Below the pieces are notes generated by a model, which saw nothing but the letters and a program-made list of their open reading frames with translations, ran no database searches and had not been told where the DNA came from. A DNA stretch of 10,892 nt from Moraxellaceae bacterium. GTDB lineage: Bacteria > Pseudomonadota > Gammaproteobacteria > Pseudomonadales > Ketobacteraceae. A program made the position numbers and the translations under genes. This document shows positions 1 through 7,797 of this stretch, piece after piece. The first letter of the stretch is position 1. Each line of letters opens with the position of its first letter. The DNA is taken from NCBI GenBank assembly GCA_002402125.1, contig NVVG01000053.1:1-10892 (forward strand), in the 5' to 3' direction.

Positions 1-585
1 GCCTTCCGCTACATAACCTTCAACATCAAGTAACAACGCCTCATCGGCGCCGCCGGTTAATGCCTCATTTAATGCCAGCATCGAATTGATATAGTGACCA
101 TTGGCTTTTGCCTTACACATGCTGATATTAACATGGTGGCGTGTGTAAGAAGAGGTACGCACTTTAATACCAAGCTCTAACGCCTCTGGAGACATATAAG
201 CAGGCCACTCCCACGAAGCAACGATAACGTGAGTTTTCAAGTTATCTGCCCGTAACCCCATTCCTTCAGCGCCATAAAAAACCATGGGGCGCAAATATGC
301 ATGAGGTAGATTATTTTCGCGTACACAGGCCAGCTGAGCTGCGTTAATTTCTTCCTTGGTAAAGGGCATTGCCATTTTCATAATATGGGCGGATCGAAAC
401 AAACGATCGGTATGCTCCTGCATCCTAAATATTGCGGGACCTTTCGCCGTTTCATAGGCTCGCACACCTTCAAATACGCCCATGCCATAATGCAAAGTAT
501 GAGTTAATACATGAACCTTTGCGTCCCGCCAAGGCACCATCTCTCCATCAAACCAAATCAGACCATCACGGTCGGCCATAGACAT
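1..585 (-). CDS. ilvE: Branched-chain amino-acid aminotransferase, N-terminal part (cut by window edge)
   Basis: This is the first 195 codons of a fold-type IV PLP aminotransferase. The family interconverts Leu, Ile and Val with their 2-oxo acids using 2-oxoglutarate/glutamate, in the cytoplasm. The start of the protein (DGLIWFDGEMVPW), HTLHYGMGVFEGVRAY (residues 29-44), a YLRPMVFYG block near 97-105 and the AKANGHYINS block are typical of IlvE. Lys160 in that block is the expected PLP Schiff-base lysine, and YVAEG (191-195) begins the loop that supports the cofactor. The visible part is about two thirds of the usual ~305 residues; the C-terminus lies left of position 1. I chose ATG at 585 because AGGAG lies 10 nt upstream; a second ATG at 579 is possible. 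glnE lies 207 bp upstream on the same strand, the order I recall from Pseudomonas. D-amino-acid or aminodeoxychorismate members of the same fold are less likely given these blocks. Confidence 0.95.
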   Translation of the reverse strand, partial: MSMADRDGLIWFDGEMVPWRDAKVHVLTHTLHYGMGVFEGVRAYETAKGPAIFRMQEHTDRLFRSAHIMKMAMPFTKEEINAAQLACVRENNLPHAYLRPMVFYGAEGMGLRADNLKTHVIVASWEWPAYMSPEALELGIKVRTSSYTRHHVNISMCKAKANGHYINSMLALNEALTGGADEALLLDVEGYVAEG

Positions 586-704
586 GAATAGCGTGCTCCT
601 ATTGCTCTATATAAATGTTCTGTAAGATACGCCGCTTTTGCTAGCGCCAAGAATCCTCTACTCATCCAACTAAGCAGACAATTTCACAGTGTATAAAAAG
701 GGGG

Positions 705-713
705 ATTGTAGCA
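705..713 (-). promoter_or_regulatory. Candidate extended -10 promoter for ilvE
   Basis: On the minus strand this reads TGCTACAAT, an extended -10 element (TG-N-TATAAT type with one mismatch). It lies about 120 bp upstream of the ilvE start and downstream of the glnE stop. No good -35 is present at 17 bp (TCTAAC), as is common for extended -10 promoters. I see no intrinsic terminator after glnE, so ilvE could be read both from glnE and from this site. The call rests on motif matching by eye. Confidence 0.35.
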
Positions 714-792
714 CATTTCCACCCCAGGTTAGACAAAATAAACGCTCTCAACAGCTTTCAGATACCAATAGCTGCATGAAAAAGACCTGTGC

Positions 793-3753
793 CTAAGACG
801 GTTCAGGCAGCAACTTATCCCAGAGCGCGCGGATTGCCATTCGATAAGTGATAAATTCATTTCCTGGCAAGCTATTCTGTTGATTTTGAAGGGATTTTCG
901 GTGAGTCACATGCCGATATGCTAAGTATGCTTCCTTTAAAATTTGCACATCGGCTGTTTCCAGTAAATCCAACGTTGCTAATGTATCTAAGATACGCACA
1001 TTATCAGTCCAGCGCACCAACTCAGGGTACTGCCCTCCCCACTTCAACACGCAGTATTGCACGAGAAACTCAATATCCACAATACCGCCAGAATCCTGTT
1101 TTAAATCAAACTGTTGAGACTCATTTGTGGTGGCGTCAGTGATCTCTGCGGAAGGGTTACCCGCTAAATGGTCGCGCATCTTAGTACGCATACTGATGAC
1201 ATCGTCCGCCAACGCCTTATTGCCTGCAGCTTCTATTAAAATGCTCTCCCTGGCTTCTGCAAAACGTTTGGCAAGGTTTGGGCAACCTGCCACCACGCGG
1301 GACCGCACCAATGCTTGATGCTCCCATGTCCATGCTTGCTTAGCTTGATATAGTACAAAAGCTTTTAGAGAAGACACTAACAACCCCGATTTACCGGAGG
1401 GCCGTAGGCGCATATCCGTCTCATACAACATACCAGAGACAGTACGGGTTGAAATAATGTGGATGATTCGCTGGCCTAAACGGGCGTAGAAAACACTATT
1501 ATCGACACTACGCTCGCCATCAGTTGAGTAGTTATCTGGTGCATCATGAATAAACACCAAATCCAAATCGGAGCTATAACTTAGTTCAATACCCCCTACC
1601 TTACCGTAACCGACAATAATAAAATCGGGATCACAAAGAGACCCATCAGCTCGCTGAGGTGTACCGTATTTATCCACCATTTGCTTCCATGCTATGAGCA
1701 ACACCTGTTGCAGCAAAGTTTCAGCAAGCCAGGTCAAATAATCACTTACTTTCATTATGGGCAAGCTGCCATCTATATCTGAGGCAGCAACACGTAATAT
1801 ATGGGCATGACGGAATTGGCGTAAACACTCCATTTCTCGCTCCGCATCGTCCTCAGGAATACGTAATATTTGCTGACGCAACTCATCCCTCAGTTGCTCA
1901 ACAGAAGGAGGCGAGAATAACGTATTCGGATTAATTAATTCATCCAACAAGATTGGATAGCGCTGGATAATATCAGCCACCCAAGCACTGGCACTGCATA
2001 GTCTAGACAGGTGGATTAGCGCTTCTGAGTTCTCCACCAGCAGCGCCATATAAGCAGAGCGCCGCAAGATCGCTTCAATTAATACCACAATTCGCTCAAG
2101 TGCTAACAGGCTACATTCTTGCTGACTACAGGCCTTAATGACCAGGGGCATGAGTTTATTTAATCGCTGGCGCGGCACGTCCCTTAAGTGCACCACCCTG
2201 TTGCTAGCCTTCAGATGTTGCAACACACGCCAGGCATTTTCTTGCTCCATAAAACCTATAGATGCCAAGATTGCAAAGGCCTCTGCATTGGGTAAATCAT
2301 CATCCCATAACACTGCAACAATACTTCCATTGGCGTCATCTACTGGCTCGTCTTCAGAGGACACTATTTGGTCAAAGTGCTGGCGCACACTGGCTCGATA
2401 GCTGTCTAGAGCTGTCGAAAACTCCGGCCAATTAGCAAAACCCATGCCCCATGCAATTCGAGCTTGCTGCAACTCATCAGCAGGAAGTGTTTGAGTTTGC
2501 CGGTCCTGCAACGCCTGAATTCGATGTTCAAGCTCCCGTAGGAACACATAGGCCCGTACTAAGCTGGTCACCGCTTGCTTCGGCATTAAGCCCAGGTCTG
2601 CCGTGGTATCAAGCACACTTAACAAGCGGCGCTCTTGTAACTCACTATGCTGGCCACCACGAATAAGTTGAAAAACCTGACCAATAAATTCAATTTCTCG
2701 AATACCTCCAGGGCCAGTTTTGATGTTAGCCTCCATACCTCGGCGCAATACTTCCCGGTTGATCATGCCCTTCATCTCGCGCAGGGATTCAATCACCCCA
2801 AAATCTATATAACGCCGATAAACAAAGGGGCGTAGCCGAGCCATTAAGTCTACTCCTGCTTCATTGTTGGTACCCAAAGGGCGAGCTTTGATCATGGCAT
2901 AACGCTCCCATTCTCGCCCTTGCTCTTCATAATAGGCTTCCATAGCGTCGAAGCTCAGCGCCAACGCCCCCGTACTGCCGTAGGGCCGCAAACGCATATC
3001 AACCCGAAATACAAAACCTTCGGCCGTTGTTTCATCTAGCGCTTTTATTAGTTTCTGCCCCAATCGAGTAAAAAATTCTCGATGGGTTAAGCTACGCTTA
3101 CCGTCTTGTGTTTCTCCTTCATGAGGATAAGCAAAAATCAGATCAATATCAGATGACAGATTAAGTTCATGAGCCCCTAATTTGCCCATGCCCAACACCA
3201 CCATTTTCATTGGCGAGCCTGCCTTCTCAGAATATGGCGTATCACTATATCGCGTATCAAAACAAGGTGTCCCGATAGATACCTGTAACCACTGATAATG
3301 TAATGCCATCGCTTCCTCAACACAGGCATCGGCTAAATCGGAAAGATCTCGAGTTACTTCGGTCAACGCCGATAAACGGCAGCTATCCCTCCAGATGATG
3401 CGCAACATTTGCTGCTGCCGAAAGCGGCGTAACTCAACGGAGAGCGTTTTTTCATCGGTTATGTCCGCAAGTTCCACTTGCAACAAACCGAGTAATTCGC
3501 CCTCTTCATAGCTACGCTGCATTAACCCCTGCTCCCACAGCCACAACAGCATTTCAGGCTTTCGAATACATTGATCCATTGCGTAATCACTCGCTATGGC
3601 AACACAAGGAAACTGCTGATCGAAGCCTGCGGATAATTGTTGGATTCGCGCGCCAAGCCCCTGGCTTTCGGCGGCCTCGACAATAGATTCCCAGGCATTA
3701 GCCACTATTACTTGCAATGATTCTGGTAAAACAGGCACATCAAATGAGCGCAT
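793..3753 (-). CDS. glnE: Bifunctional glutamine synthetase adenylyltransferase / adenylyl-removing enzyme
   Basis: A complete 986-residue GlnE, slightly longer than the ~946 residues of the E. coli protein. The family adds AMP to, and phosphorolytically removes it from, the regulatory tyrosine of glutamine synthetase in response to PII protein and glutamine. Two nucleotidyltransferase domains are visible. The N-terminal adenylyl-removase domain has GMGKLGAHELNLSSDIDLI (188-206, metal ligands Asp202 and Asp204), VDMRLRPYGSTG (251-262) and a GPGGIREIEF block (347-356). The C-terminal adenylyltransferase domain repeats the pattern with GYGKVGGIELSYSSDLDLVF (715-734, Asp729 and Asp731), TDMRLRPSGKSG (779-790) and DSGGIVDIEFLVQY (887-900). 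The middle part is the helical linker, and the C-terminal helical region ends at residue 986. The ATG at 3753 has GGAG 6 nt upstream. The gene is divergent from the HAD gene and is followed on the same strand by ilvE. All catalytic Asp pairs are intact and I see no frameshift. Confidence 0.98.
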   Translation of the reverse strand: MRSFDVPVLPESLQVIVANAWESIVEAAESQGLGARIQQLSAGFDQQFPCVAIASDYAMDQCIRKPEMLLWLWEQGLMQRSYEEGELLGLLQVELADITDEKTLSVELRRFRQQQMLRIIWRDSCRLSALTEVTRDLSDLADACVEEAMALHYQWLQVSIGTPCFDTRYSDTPYSEKAGSPMKMVVLGMGKLGAHELNLSSDIDLIFAYPHEGETQDGKRSLTHREFFTRLGQKLIKALDETTAEGFVFRVDMRLRPYGSTGALALSFDAMEAYYEEQGREWERYAMIKARPLGTNNEAGVDLMARLRPFVYRRYIDFGVIESLREMKGMINREVLRRGMEANIKTGPGGIREIEFIGQVFQLIRGGQHSELQERRLLSVLDTTADLGLMPKQAVTSLVRAYVFLRELEHRIQALQDRQTQTLPADELQQARIAWGMGFANWPEFSTALDSYRASVRQHFDQIVSSEDEPVDDANGSIVAVLWDDDLPNAEAFAILASIGFMEQENAWRVLQHLKASNRVVHLRDVPRQRLNKLMPLVIKACSQQECSLLALERIVVLIEAILRRSAYMALLVENSEALIHLSRLCSASAWVADIIQRYPILLDELINPNTLFSPPSVEQLRDELRQQILRIPEDDAEREMECLRQFRHAHILRVAASDIDGSLPIMKVSDYLTWLAETLLQQVLLIAWKQMVDKYGTPQRADGSLCDPDFIIVGYGKVGGIELSYSSDLDLVFIHDAPDNYSTDGERSVDNSVFYARLGQRIIHIISTRTVSGMLYETDMRLRPSGKSGLLVSSLKAFVLYQAKQAWTWEHQALVRSRVVAGCPNLAKRFAEARESILIEAAGNKALADDVISMRTKMRDHLAGNPSAEITDATTNESQQFDLKQDSGGIVDIEFLVQYCVLKWGGQYPELVRWTDNVRILDTLATLDLLETADVQILKEAYLAYRHVTHRKSLQNQQNSLPGNEFITYRMAIRALWDKLLPEPS

Positions 3754-3922
3754 TCAAAACTCCAATAACAAAAAGCATAGTTACCCGTTAAGGATAACGT
3801 GTTTCGAGCGTAATAAAAGTTGCTCTGAGCCAATCCTAGACTGACCACCGGTCACTTCACAGCCAAATCCATTGATTTTCAACTACAATAATTACATAAC
3901 AGGTTAACAATACACCGAGCAG

Positions 3923-5623
3923 ATGCCTTCCATGAGAAATACGCAAAACATGCAACAACTTCCCCCGCCTAAAGTCATACTATTTGACTGGCACGGCACA
4001 CTTGTGGACACTCTCGATGCAATGTTTGACGCAATGGAAGAAATGCTGCCTCTCCTGGAGGATCTCGACTTAATACAACAATTATTACCCGAGAAAAAAT
4101 GCCGCACACTAGACGATGTTAAGCTCGTGCGCTACATCCGGATTTTTCGCCGCTTACACCCCAAAATATTAGCCGAACGCCGCGTCTCTCGAACAGAAAT
4201 ATTTAATGCCATATTTGGTAACAACACCACCGCCAAAGCCATTGCCCATGACGCATACAATGAATGTTATCGAAATTATTTTGGCAAGGTACACTCATTT
4301 CAATCCGGTGTAGAAAACTACCTGCACACAATAAAAAAATTAGACATAAAGATAGGCATTGCAACTAATCGCAGTCGTGAATTTTTCGATACAGAATTGC
4401 AAATAGTCGACGAAGGTGATTGGGTTAAGTACATCGATACAACCACCTGCGCAGACGATGTGAGAAACTACAAACCAGATCCTGAAATAATTAATTCAAC
4501 CCTCGCCGACATCAATCACCAACCTAACAAAAACACCTGGTATATAGGCGATAGTTACCTCGACATGGTAACCGCAAGAAATGCCGGCGTCACCTCGATA
4601 TTTTACAATGGGGCTTGCTGGAGCGACAGATACATCGAACAACTATTTGACAGTGATCCGTCCTATTATCCCGACGCTATTATCAATAATTTTGATGAAC
4701 TACTCAGCCTTCTTGTGGCCAGCCAATCCACCAACAATTCGGAATTTAATGCTGCAGTGGCTTATATTCATTCAAAAAGATTTTCCGGCCCACAGCAGCC
4801 TCAAATTCGCATTGAACCCGACTGGCACCCTTCGGTTGCGGAAATCACTCCCCCCAAGGCCATTCTATTTGACTGGCACGCGACACTAGTGGACACCTTA
4901 GATGCAATGTATCACGCCGTCGACGACATGTTACCGGAAATGCGCGAAAAAGGTTTACTCGACTTAATGGTAGACCCAGCAGAGTGCAAATCCCCTGAGG
5001 ATGCCAGGCTCGTGGAATACGTGCAAAGCCATAGCCAATTACATCCAAAAGTAAAAACCGATCGAAAAATATCTCGCACCGATATTTTTGAGGTGTTATT
5101 TGGTGAAAATCAAGATGCCAAACACGACGCCCACAAGATCTTTAACTATCACTACCGCAACCACTACGGCACCGTATTACCATTCGAACCACAAGTGCGA
5201 AATTTGCTGATAGGTCTACGCGCTCTGCCCATTAAGGTGGGAGTAATCACCAATCGAGACCGCGAGTTTTTTGAACATGAACTTGCGGCGGTTGAGGGCA
5301 CAGGCTGGGCCGAATTATTTGATACCGATGTGTGCGGTGACGATACCCCGTTGCGAAAACCTCACCCGGACCAATTAACCAAAGCCGCCGCAGATTTAGG
5401 GCTGACCTCTAACTTAGAAGTATGGTATGTAGGGGATAGCACAACGGATACTATTGCCGCAAAACGAGCGGGCATGACCAATGTGTTTTTTAATGGCGCT
5501 CAATGGGATTTACCTTGGTTAGGTAAAATTTTTCCAGAAACGGAAAAACACCCCCACAAACCCGACGTTGTTGTTAATGATTTTTCTGAGTTTTGGGCGT
5601 TGGTTTTAGCTTGCTTAGAATAG
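3923..5623 (+). CDS. Tandem-domain HAD-superfamily hydrolase with DWH nucleophile motif in both halves
   Basis: A 566-residue protein made of two complete HAD domains. By manual alignment they are roughly 40-45% identical, offset by 295 residues. Half 1 has motif I D22-W-H24-G-T-L-V-D, motif II T148-N-R150, motif III K184-P and motif IV G209-D210-x3-D214. Half 2 has D317-W-H319-A-T-L-V-D, T443-N-R445, K479-P and G504-D505-x3-D509. About 115 residues of mostly helical sequence sit between motifs I and II, as in the C1-cap (subfamily IA) phosphatases. In ordinary HAD phosphatases the residue two after the nucleophile is an Asp acting as acid/base; here it is His in both halves. The nucleophile, Lys and metal-binding Asp residues are kept, so both look capable of catalysis. 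Phosphoglycolate phosphatase-like would be the usual automatic label, but the substrate cannot be read from sequence. No signal peptide or membrane segment is seen, so it is probably cytoplasmic. The start is uncertain: ATGs at 3923, 3932 and 3950 are in frame and none has a strong ribosome site (GAG at 3917-3919 suits 3932 better). A weak TACAAT box is at 3884-3889. The stop codon is part of the adjoining 17-bp repeat. Confidence 0.85.
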   Translation: MPSMRNTQNMQQLPPPKVILFDWHGTLVDTLDAMFDAMEEMLPLLEDLDLIQQLLPEKKCRTLDDVKLVRYIRIFRRLHPKILAERRVSRTEIFNAIFGNNTTAKAIAHDAYNECYRNYFGKVHSFQSGVENYLHTIKKLDIKIGIATNRSREFFDTELQIVDEGDWVKYIDTTTCADDVRNYKPDPEIINSTLADINHQPNKNTWYIGDSYLDMVTARNAGVTSIFYNGACWSDRYIEQLFDSDPSYYPDAIINNFDELLSLLVASQSTNNSEFNAAVAYIHSKRFSGPQQPQIRIEPDWHPSVAEITPPKAILFDWHATLVDTLDAMYHAVDDMLPEMREKGLLDLMVDPAECKSPEDARLVEYVQSHSQLHPKVKTDRKISRTDIFEVLFGENQDAKHDAHKIFNYHYRNHYGTVLPFEPQVRNLLIGLRALPIKVGVITNRDREFFEHELAAVEGTGWAELFDTDVCGDDTPLRKPHPDQLTKAAADLGLTSNLEVWYVGDSTTDTIAAKRAGMTNVFFNGAQWDLPWLGKIFPETEKHPHKPDVVVNDFSEFWALVLACLE

Positions 5624-5787
5624 TGGCTTGTCTGGAATAGCAGCTTGTTTAGAATAGTGATTTGTCTGGAATAGTGATTTGTCTGGAATAGTAGCTTGTC
5701 TGGAATAGCTGCCTATCTGAAATTGCAGCTTGACTAGAATGGCTGCCCGCCTAGAAGAGCAGCCTCCCTGGAATAACTCTTTGTCAG
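5618..5787. repeat. Ten-copy 17-bp tandem repeat between convergent genes
   Basis: Ten head-to-tail units of exactly 17 bp begin at 5618, 5635, 5652, 5669, 5686, 5703, 5720, 5737, 5754 and 5771. The consensus is about GAATAGTRGCTTGTCTG. Units 3 and 4 are identical, unit 5 is very close, and units 7-10 are progressively more diverged, the usual picture of central expansion by slippage with ageing edges. The first unit supplies the GAA-TAG end of the HAD gene, and a partial match (TAGCTTGCTTA, 5607-5617) lies just inside that gene, so the array may have grown from its 3' end. Variation between units creates a 6-bp hairpin (5707-5712 with 5725-5730). There is no stem followed by a T-run, so I see no intrinsic terminator in this convergent gap. 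The unit contains no stop in any minus-strand frame. Confidence 0.95.
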
Positions 5788-5799
5788 ATAAAACAACAA

Positions 5800-7617
5800 T
5801 CATGTAGTCGTTGGCACGACCCGAAGCACTTCATCCAGCGTTGTCATACCACTGGCAATTTTATTCGCTCCACTTAGACGCAACGTATGCATTCCATCTT
5901 TCACTGCTTGCTTTCTAACGTCACTTAATGGCGCAGAGTGTGCTACTAAATCTTTAATTTCTTGAGACATGGGCATGATTTCGTAAATCCCCATACGCCC
6001 CATATAACCGGTTTTACGACATTCCAAACAGCCGACAGGAGATTTTACTTTTTCAGGCCGCTTCCCCTTCCATGGTGCAATCAAAGACTGCCAAGTTTCC
6101 TCGTCAATATATGCGTCTCGCTTACAATGGGGACATAACGTCCTCACCAACCGTTGCGCCATCACCCCTAACACAGTTGCGCTGATCAAATAGGGAGGCA
6201 CCCCCAAGTCCATTAACCGTGTAATCGCTGATGGCGCATCGTTAGTATGCAACGTAGAAATAACCAAGTGCCCGGTTAATGCTGCTTGAATAGCAACATT
6301 GGCAGTCTCCAAGTCTCGAATTTCCCCGATCATTATTATATCAGGATCTTGCCGTAGCAACGCCTTAACGCCATCCGCAAAACTTAGACCAATACCCTCA
6401 ACTACCTGCATCTGATTAAATGCAGGCTCTACCATTTCAATTGGATCTTCAATTGTGCATACATTCACTTCACGTGATGCCAACTGTTTAAGGGATGAAT
6501 ATAGAGTTGTGGTTTTACCCGAACCGGTAGGCCCCGTTACGAACACGATGCCATTAGATCTCGTCACCATTTCTCGCCAACGGTCATAATCTTCATTCTC
6601 TAACCCCATCTCAGCGGGCGTTCGCATCAGTACATCCGGGTCAAATATACGCATCACTAACTTTTCACCAAAAGCAGTGGGCAATGTTGATAGTCGCAAC
6701 TCTATTTCAAGATCGTTCTTACCTTTTGTCTTAAGTCGCCCATCTTGTGGTTTACGTTTTTCCGCTACGTTCATTCGACCTAAAATTTTAATTCTACTGG
6801 TAACTGCTGCTAAGACCGTTGCCGGCAACTCATAAACATCATGTAATACACCGTCAATGCGAAAACGGACATGACCAATCTCTCGGCGTGGCTCCAAATG
6901 AATATCACTAGCACGCTGCTCAAAAGCATACTGCAGCAACCAATCAACAATATTTACAATATGCTGATCATTGGCTTCCGGCGAGGACAGATCTCCCAAC
7001 TCCAGTAACTGCTCAAAGTTAGTCACGCCACTCATACTCTGCCCAGCAGACCCACTGGCACCGCTCACCGATTTCGCTAAATTATAGAATTCAACCGTAT
7101 AACGATGAATATCGGCTGGGTTGGCCACCACTCGCACGATTTCTTTACCACCTAGCGTCTGCTCGAGACCATGCATCCAGCCGGATACAAAAGGCTGTAT
7201 ACTCGCTATCACTACTTGCTCATCCGACACCTGTACTGCAAGTATTTGATGACGTTCCGCAAAGGCAAATGACATAACCGATGTTATTGCCTGGACGTCG
7301 ATTTTAAGTGGGTCAATATGAAATATCCGCTGCCCAGACTTTTTGGCTAACCATTCAGTTAGACGCTCAATTGTCAGGGTTTGATCATCCGAATGCTGAT
7401 CTTTAACAGCAAATTTGGCCACGAACTGGAGTGGATTCCACTTAAGCTCGTCCTTCTCACGCCGACTGCCAGAAACAAAGTTATAATCTTTCTCGGTAAT
7501 TCGAGCATCTTCAATTAGCTCGTCTAACACCCAACGCAAATCAATGTGAATACTTGATTGAGTGAAATTCGCTTTTTTTGAGTTTGTTGACGATGCTTTA
7601 GATTTAGATTTAATCAC
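5800..7617 (-). CDS. GspE/PilB-family secretion or type IV pilus assembly ATPase
   Basis: A 605-residue hexameric-type ATPase of the family that powers type II secretion or type IV pilus extension at the inner membrane. Numbering is from the GTG start. After a Ser/Lys-rich N-terminus (1-20) comes a GspE N-terminal domain (about 83-178), then ASDIHLEP (236-243), Walker A GPTGSGKTTT (362-371, Lys368), the Asp box TIEDPIE (388-394), Walker B within RQDPDIIMIGEIRD (422-435), the His box (HLVISTLHTNDA, 450-461), and a four-cysteine zinc site C495-PH-C498 / C530-LE-C533. The zinc site and assembly-type motifs argue against the retraction ATPase PilT. The frame is also open to a TTG at 7623, but AGGA at 7626-7629 is only 2 nt from that TTG and 8 nt from GTG 7617, so I prefer GTG. 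No pilC, prepilin, peptidase or gsp genes adjoin it within the window, so PilB versus GspE versus an orphan paralogue cannot be decided. It is divergent from putA and convergent with the HAD gene. Confidence 0.9.
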   Translation of the reverse strand: MIKSKSKASSTNSKKANFTQSSIHIDLRWVLDELIEDARITEKDYNFVSGSRREKDELKWNPLQFVAKFAVKDQHSDDQTLTIERLTEWLAKKSGQRIFHIDPLKIDVQAITSVMSFAFAERHQILAVQVSDEQVVIASIQPFVSGWMHGLEQTLGGKEIVRVVANPADIHRYTVEFYNLAKSVSGASGSAGQSMSGVTNFEQLLELGDLSSPEANDQHIVNIVDWLLQYAFEQRASDIHLEPRREIGHVRFRIDGVLHDVYELPATVLAAVTSRIKILGRMNVAEKRKPQDGRLKTKGKNDLEIELRLSTLPTAFGEKLVMRIFDPDVLMRTPAEMGLENEDYDRWREMVTRSNGIVFVTGPTGSGKTTTLYSSLKQLASREVNVCTIEDPIEMVEPAFNQMQVVEGIGLSFADGVKALLRQDPDIIMIGEIRDLETANVAIQAALTGHLVISTLHTNDAPSAITRLMDLGVPPYLISATVLGVMAQRLVRTLCPHCKRDAYIDEETWQSLIAPWKGKRPEKVKSPVGCLECRKTGYMGRMGIYEIMPMSQEIKDLVAHSAPLSDVRKQAVKDGMHTLRLSGANKIASGMTTLDEVLRVVPTTT

Positions 7618-7625
7618 TGACAATT

Positions 7626-7629
7626 TCCT
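7626..7629 (-). promoter_or_regulatory. Ribosome binding site that fixes the ATPase start at GTG 7617
   Basis: The minus strand reads TTAGGAAA here. AGGA is 8 nt from the GTG at 7617 but only 2 nt from the TTG at 7623, which favours the shorter reading of the secretion ATPase gene. Confidence 0.6.
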
Positions 7630-7696
7630 AACCGCCTGATCTGAGCTTAAATTGACCTAATAGGAACAGAACCTAGTAAAAATATAATTCTGTAAC

Positions 7697-7713
7697 AAGA
7701 GTGTAGCACTCTT
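7697..7713. promoter_or_regulatory. Perfect 7-bp inverted repeat, operator-like
   Basis: AAGAGTG-TAG-CACTCTT is a perfect dyad with a 3-bp spacer. It lies 80 bp upstream of the ATPase GTG start and 184 bp upstream of putA. On the minus strand it covers the place where a -35 would sit for a TATATT -10 candidate at 7681-7686, so it could bind a regulator of the ATPase gene. It has no following T-run and is not terminator-like. The binding protein is unknown. Confidence 0.4.
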
Positions 7714-7790
7714 CACGCCCCGCTTAGACTCCCTGTAGCCTAATTTCCGCCAGGTTATCAAGTTTTTCTGAATAGATAGCATAAGCCTAC

Positions 7791-7796
7791 TATAAT
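7791..7796 (+). promoter_or_regulatory. putA promoter -10 box (candidate)
   Basis: A perfect TATAAT lies 101 bp upstream of the putA start codon. The best -35 at a usable distance is weak (TCTGAA at 7767-7772, 18-bp spacer), suggesting a promoter that needs an activator. Transcription would start near 7803, giving a leader of about 94 nt containing the dyad at 7798-7813 at its very start and the hairpin at 7837-7863. Confidence 0.45.
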
Positions 7797-7797
7797 T

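Noticed and set aside
708..726. GG-N10-GC spacing upstream of ilvE suggesting a sigma-54 promoter
   Set aside because: Only the bare GG/GC spacing matches; the flanking TGGCAC and TTGC consensus is poor, and the extended -10 TGCTACAAT explains the region better.
3842..3854. Small dyad TGACC-ACC-GGTCA between glnE and the HAD gene
   Set aside because: The arms are only 5 bp, no well-formed promoter adjoins it, and such dyads are expected by chance.
5618..5787. Regular repeats suggesting a CRISPR array
   Set aside because: The units are contiguous at 17 bp with no unique spacers, so this is a tandem minisatellite.
7617..7623. TTG at 7623 as the ATPase start
   Set aside because: AGGA is only 2 nt from this TTG but 8 nt from GTG 7617, so the GTG is the more likely start.
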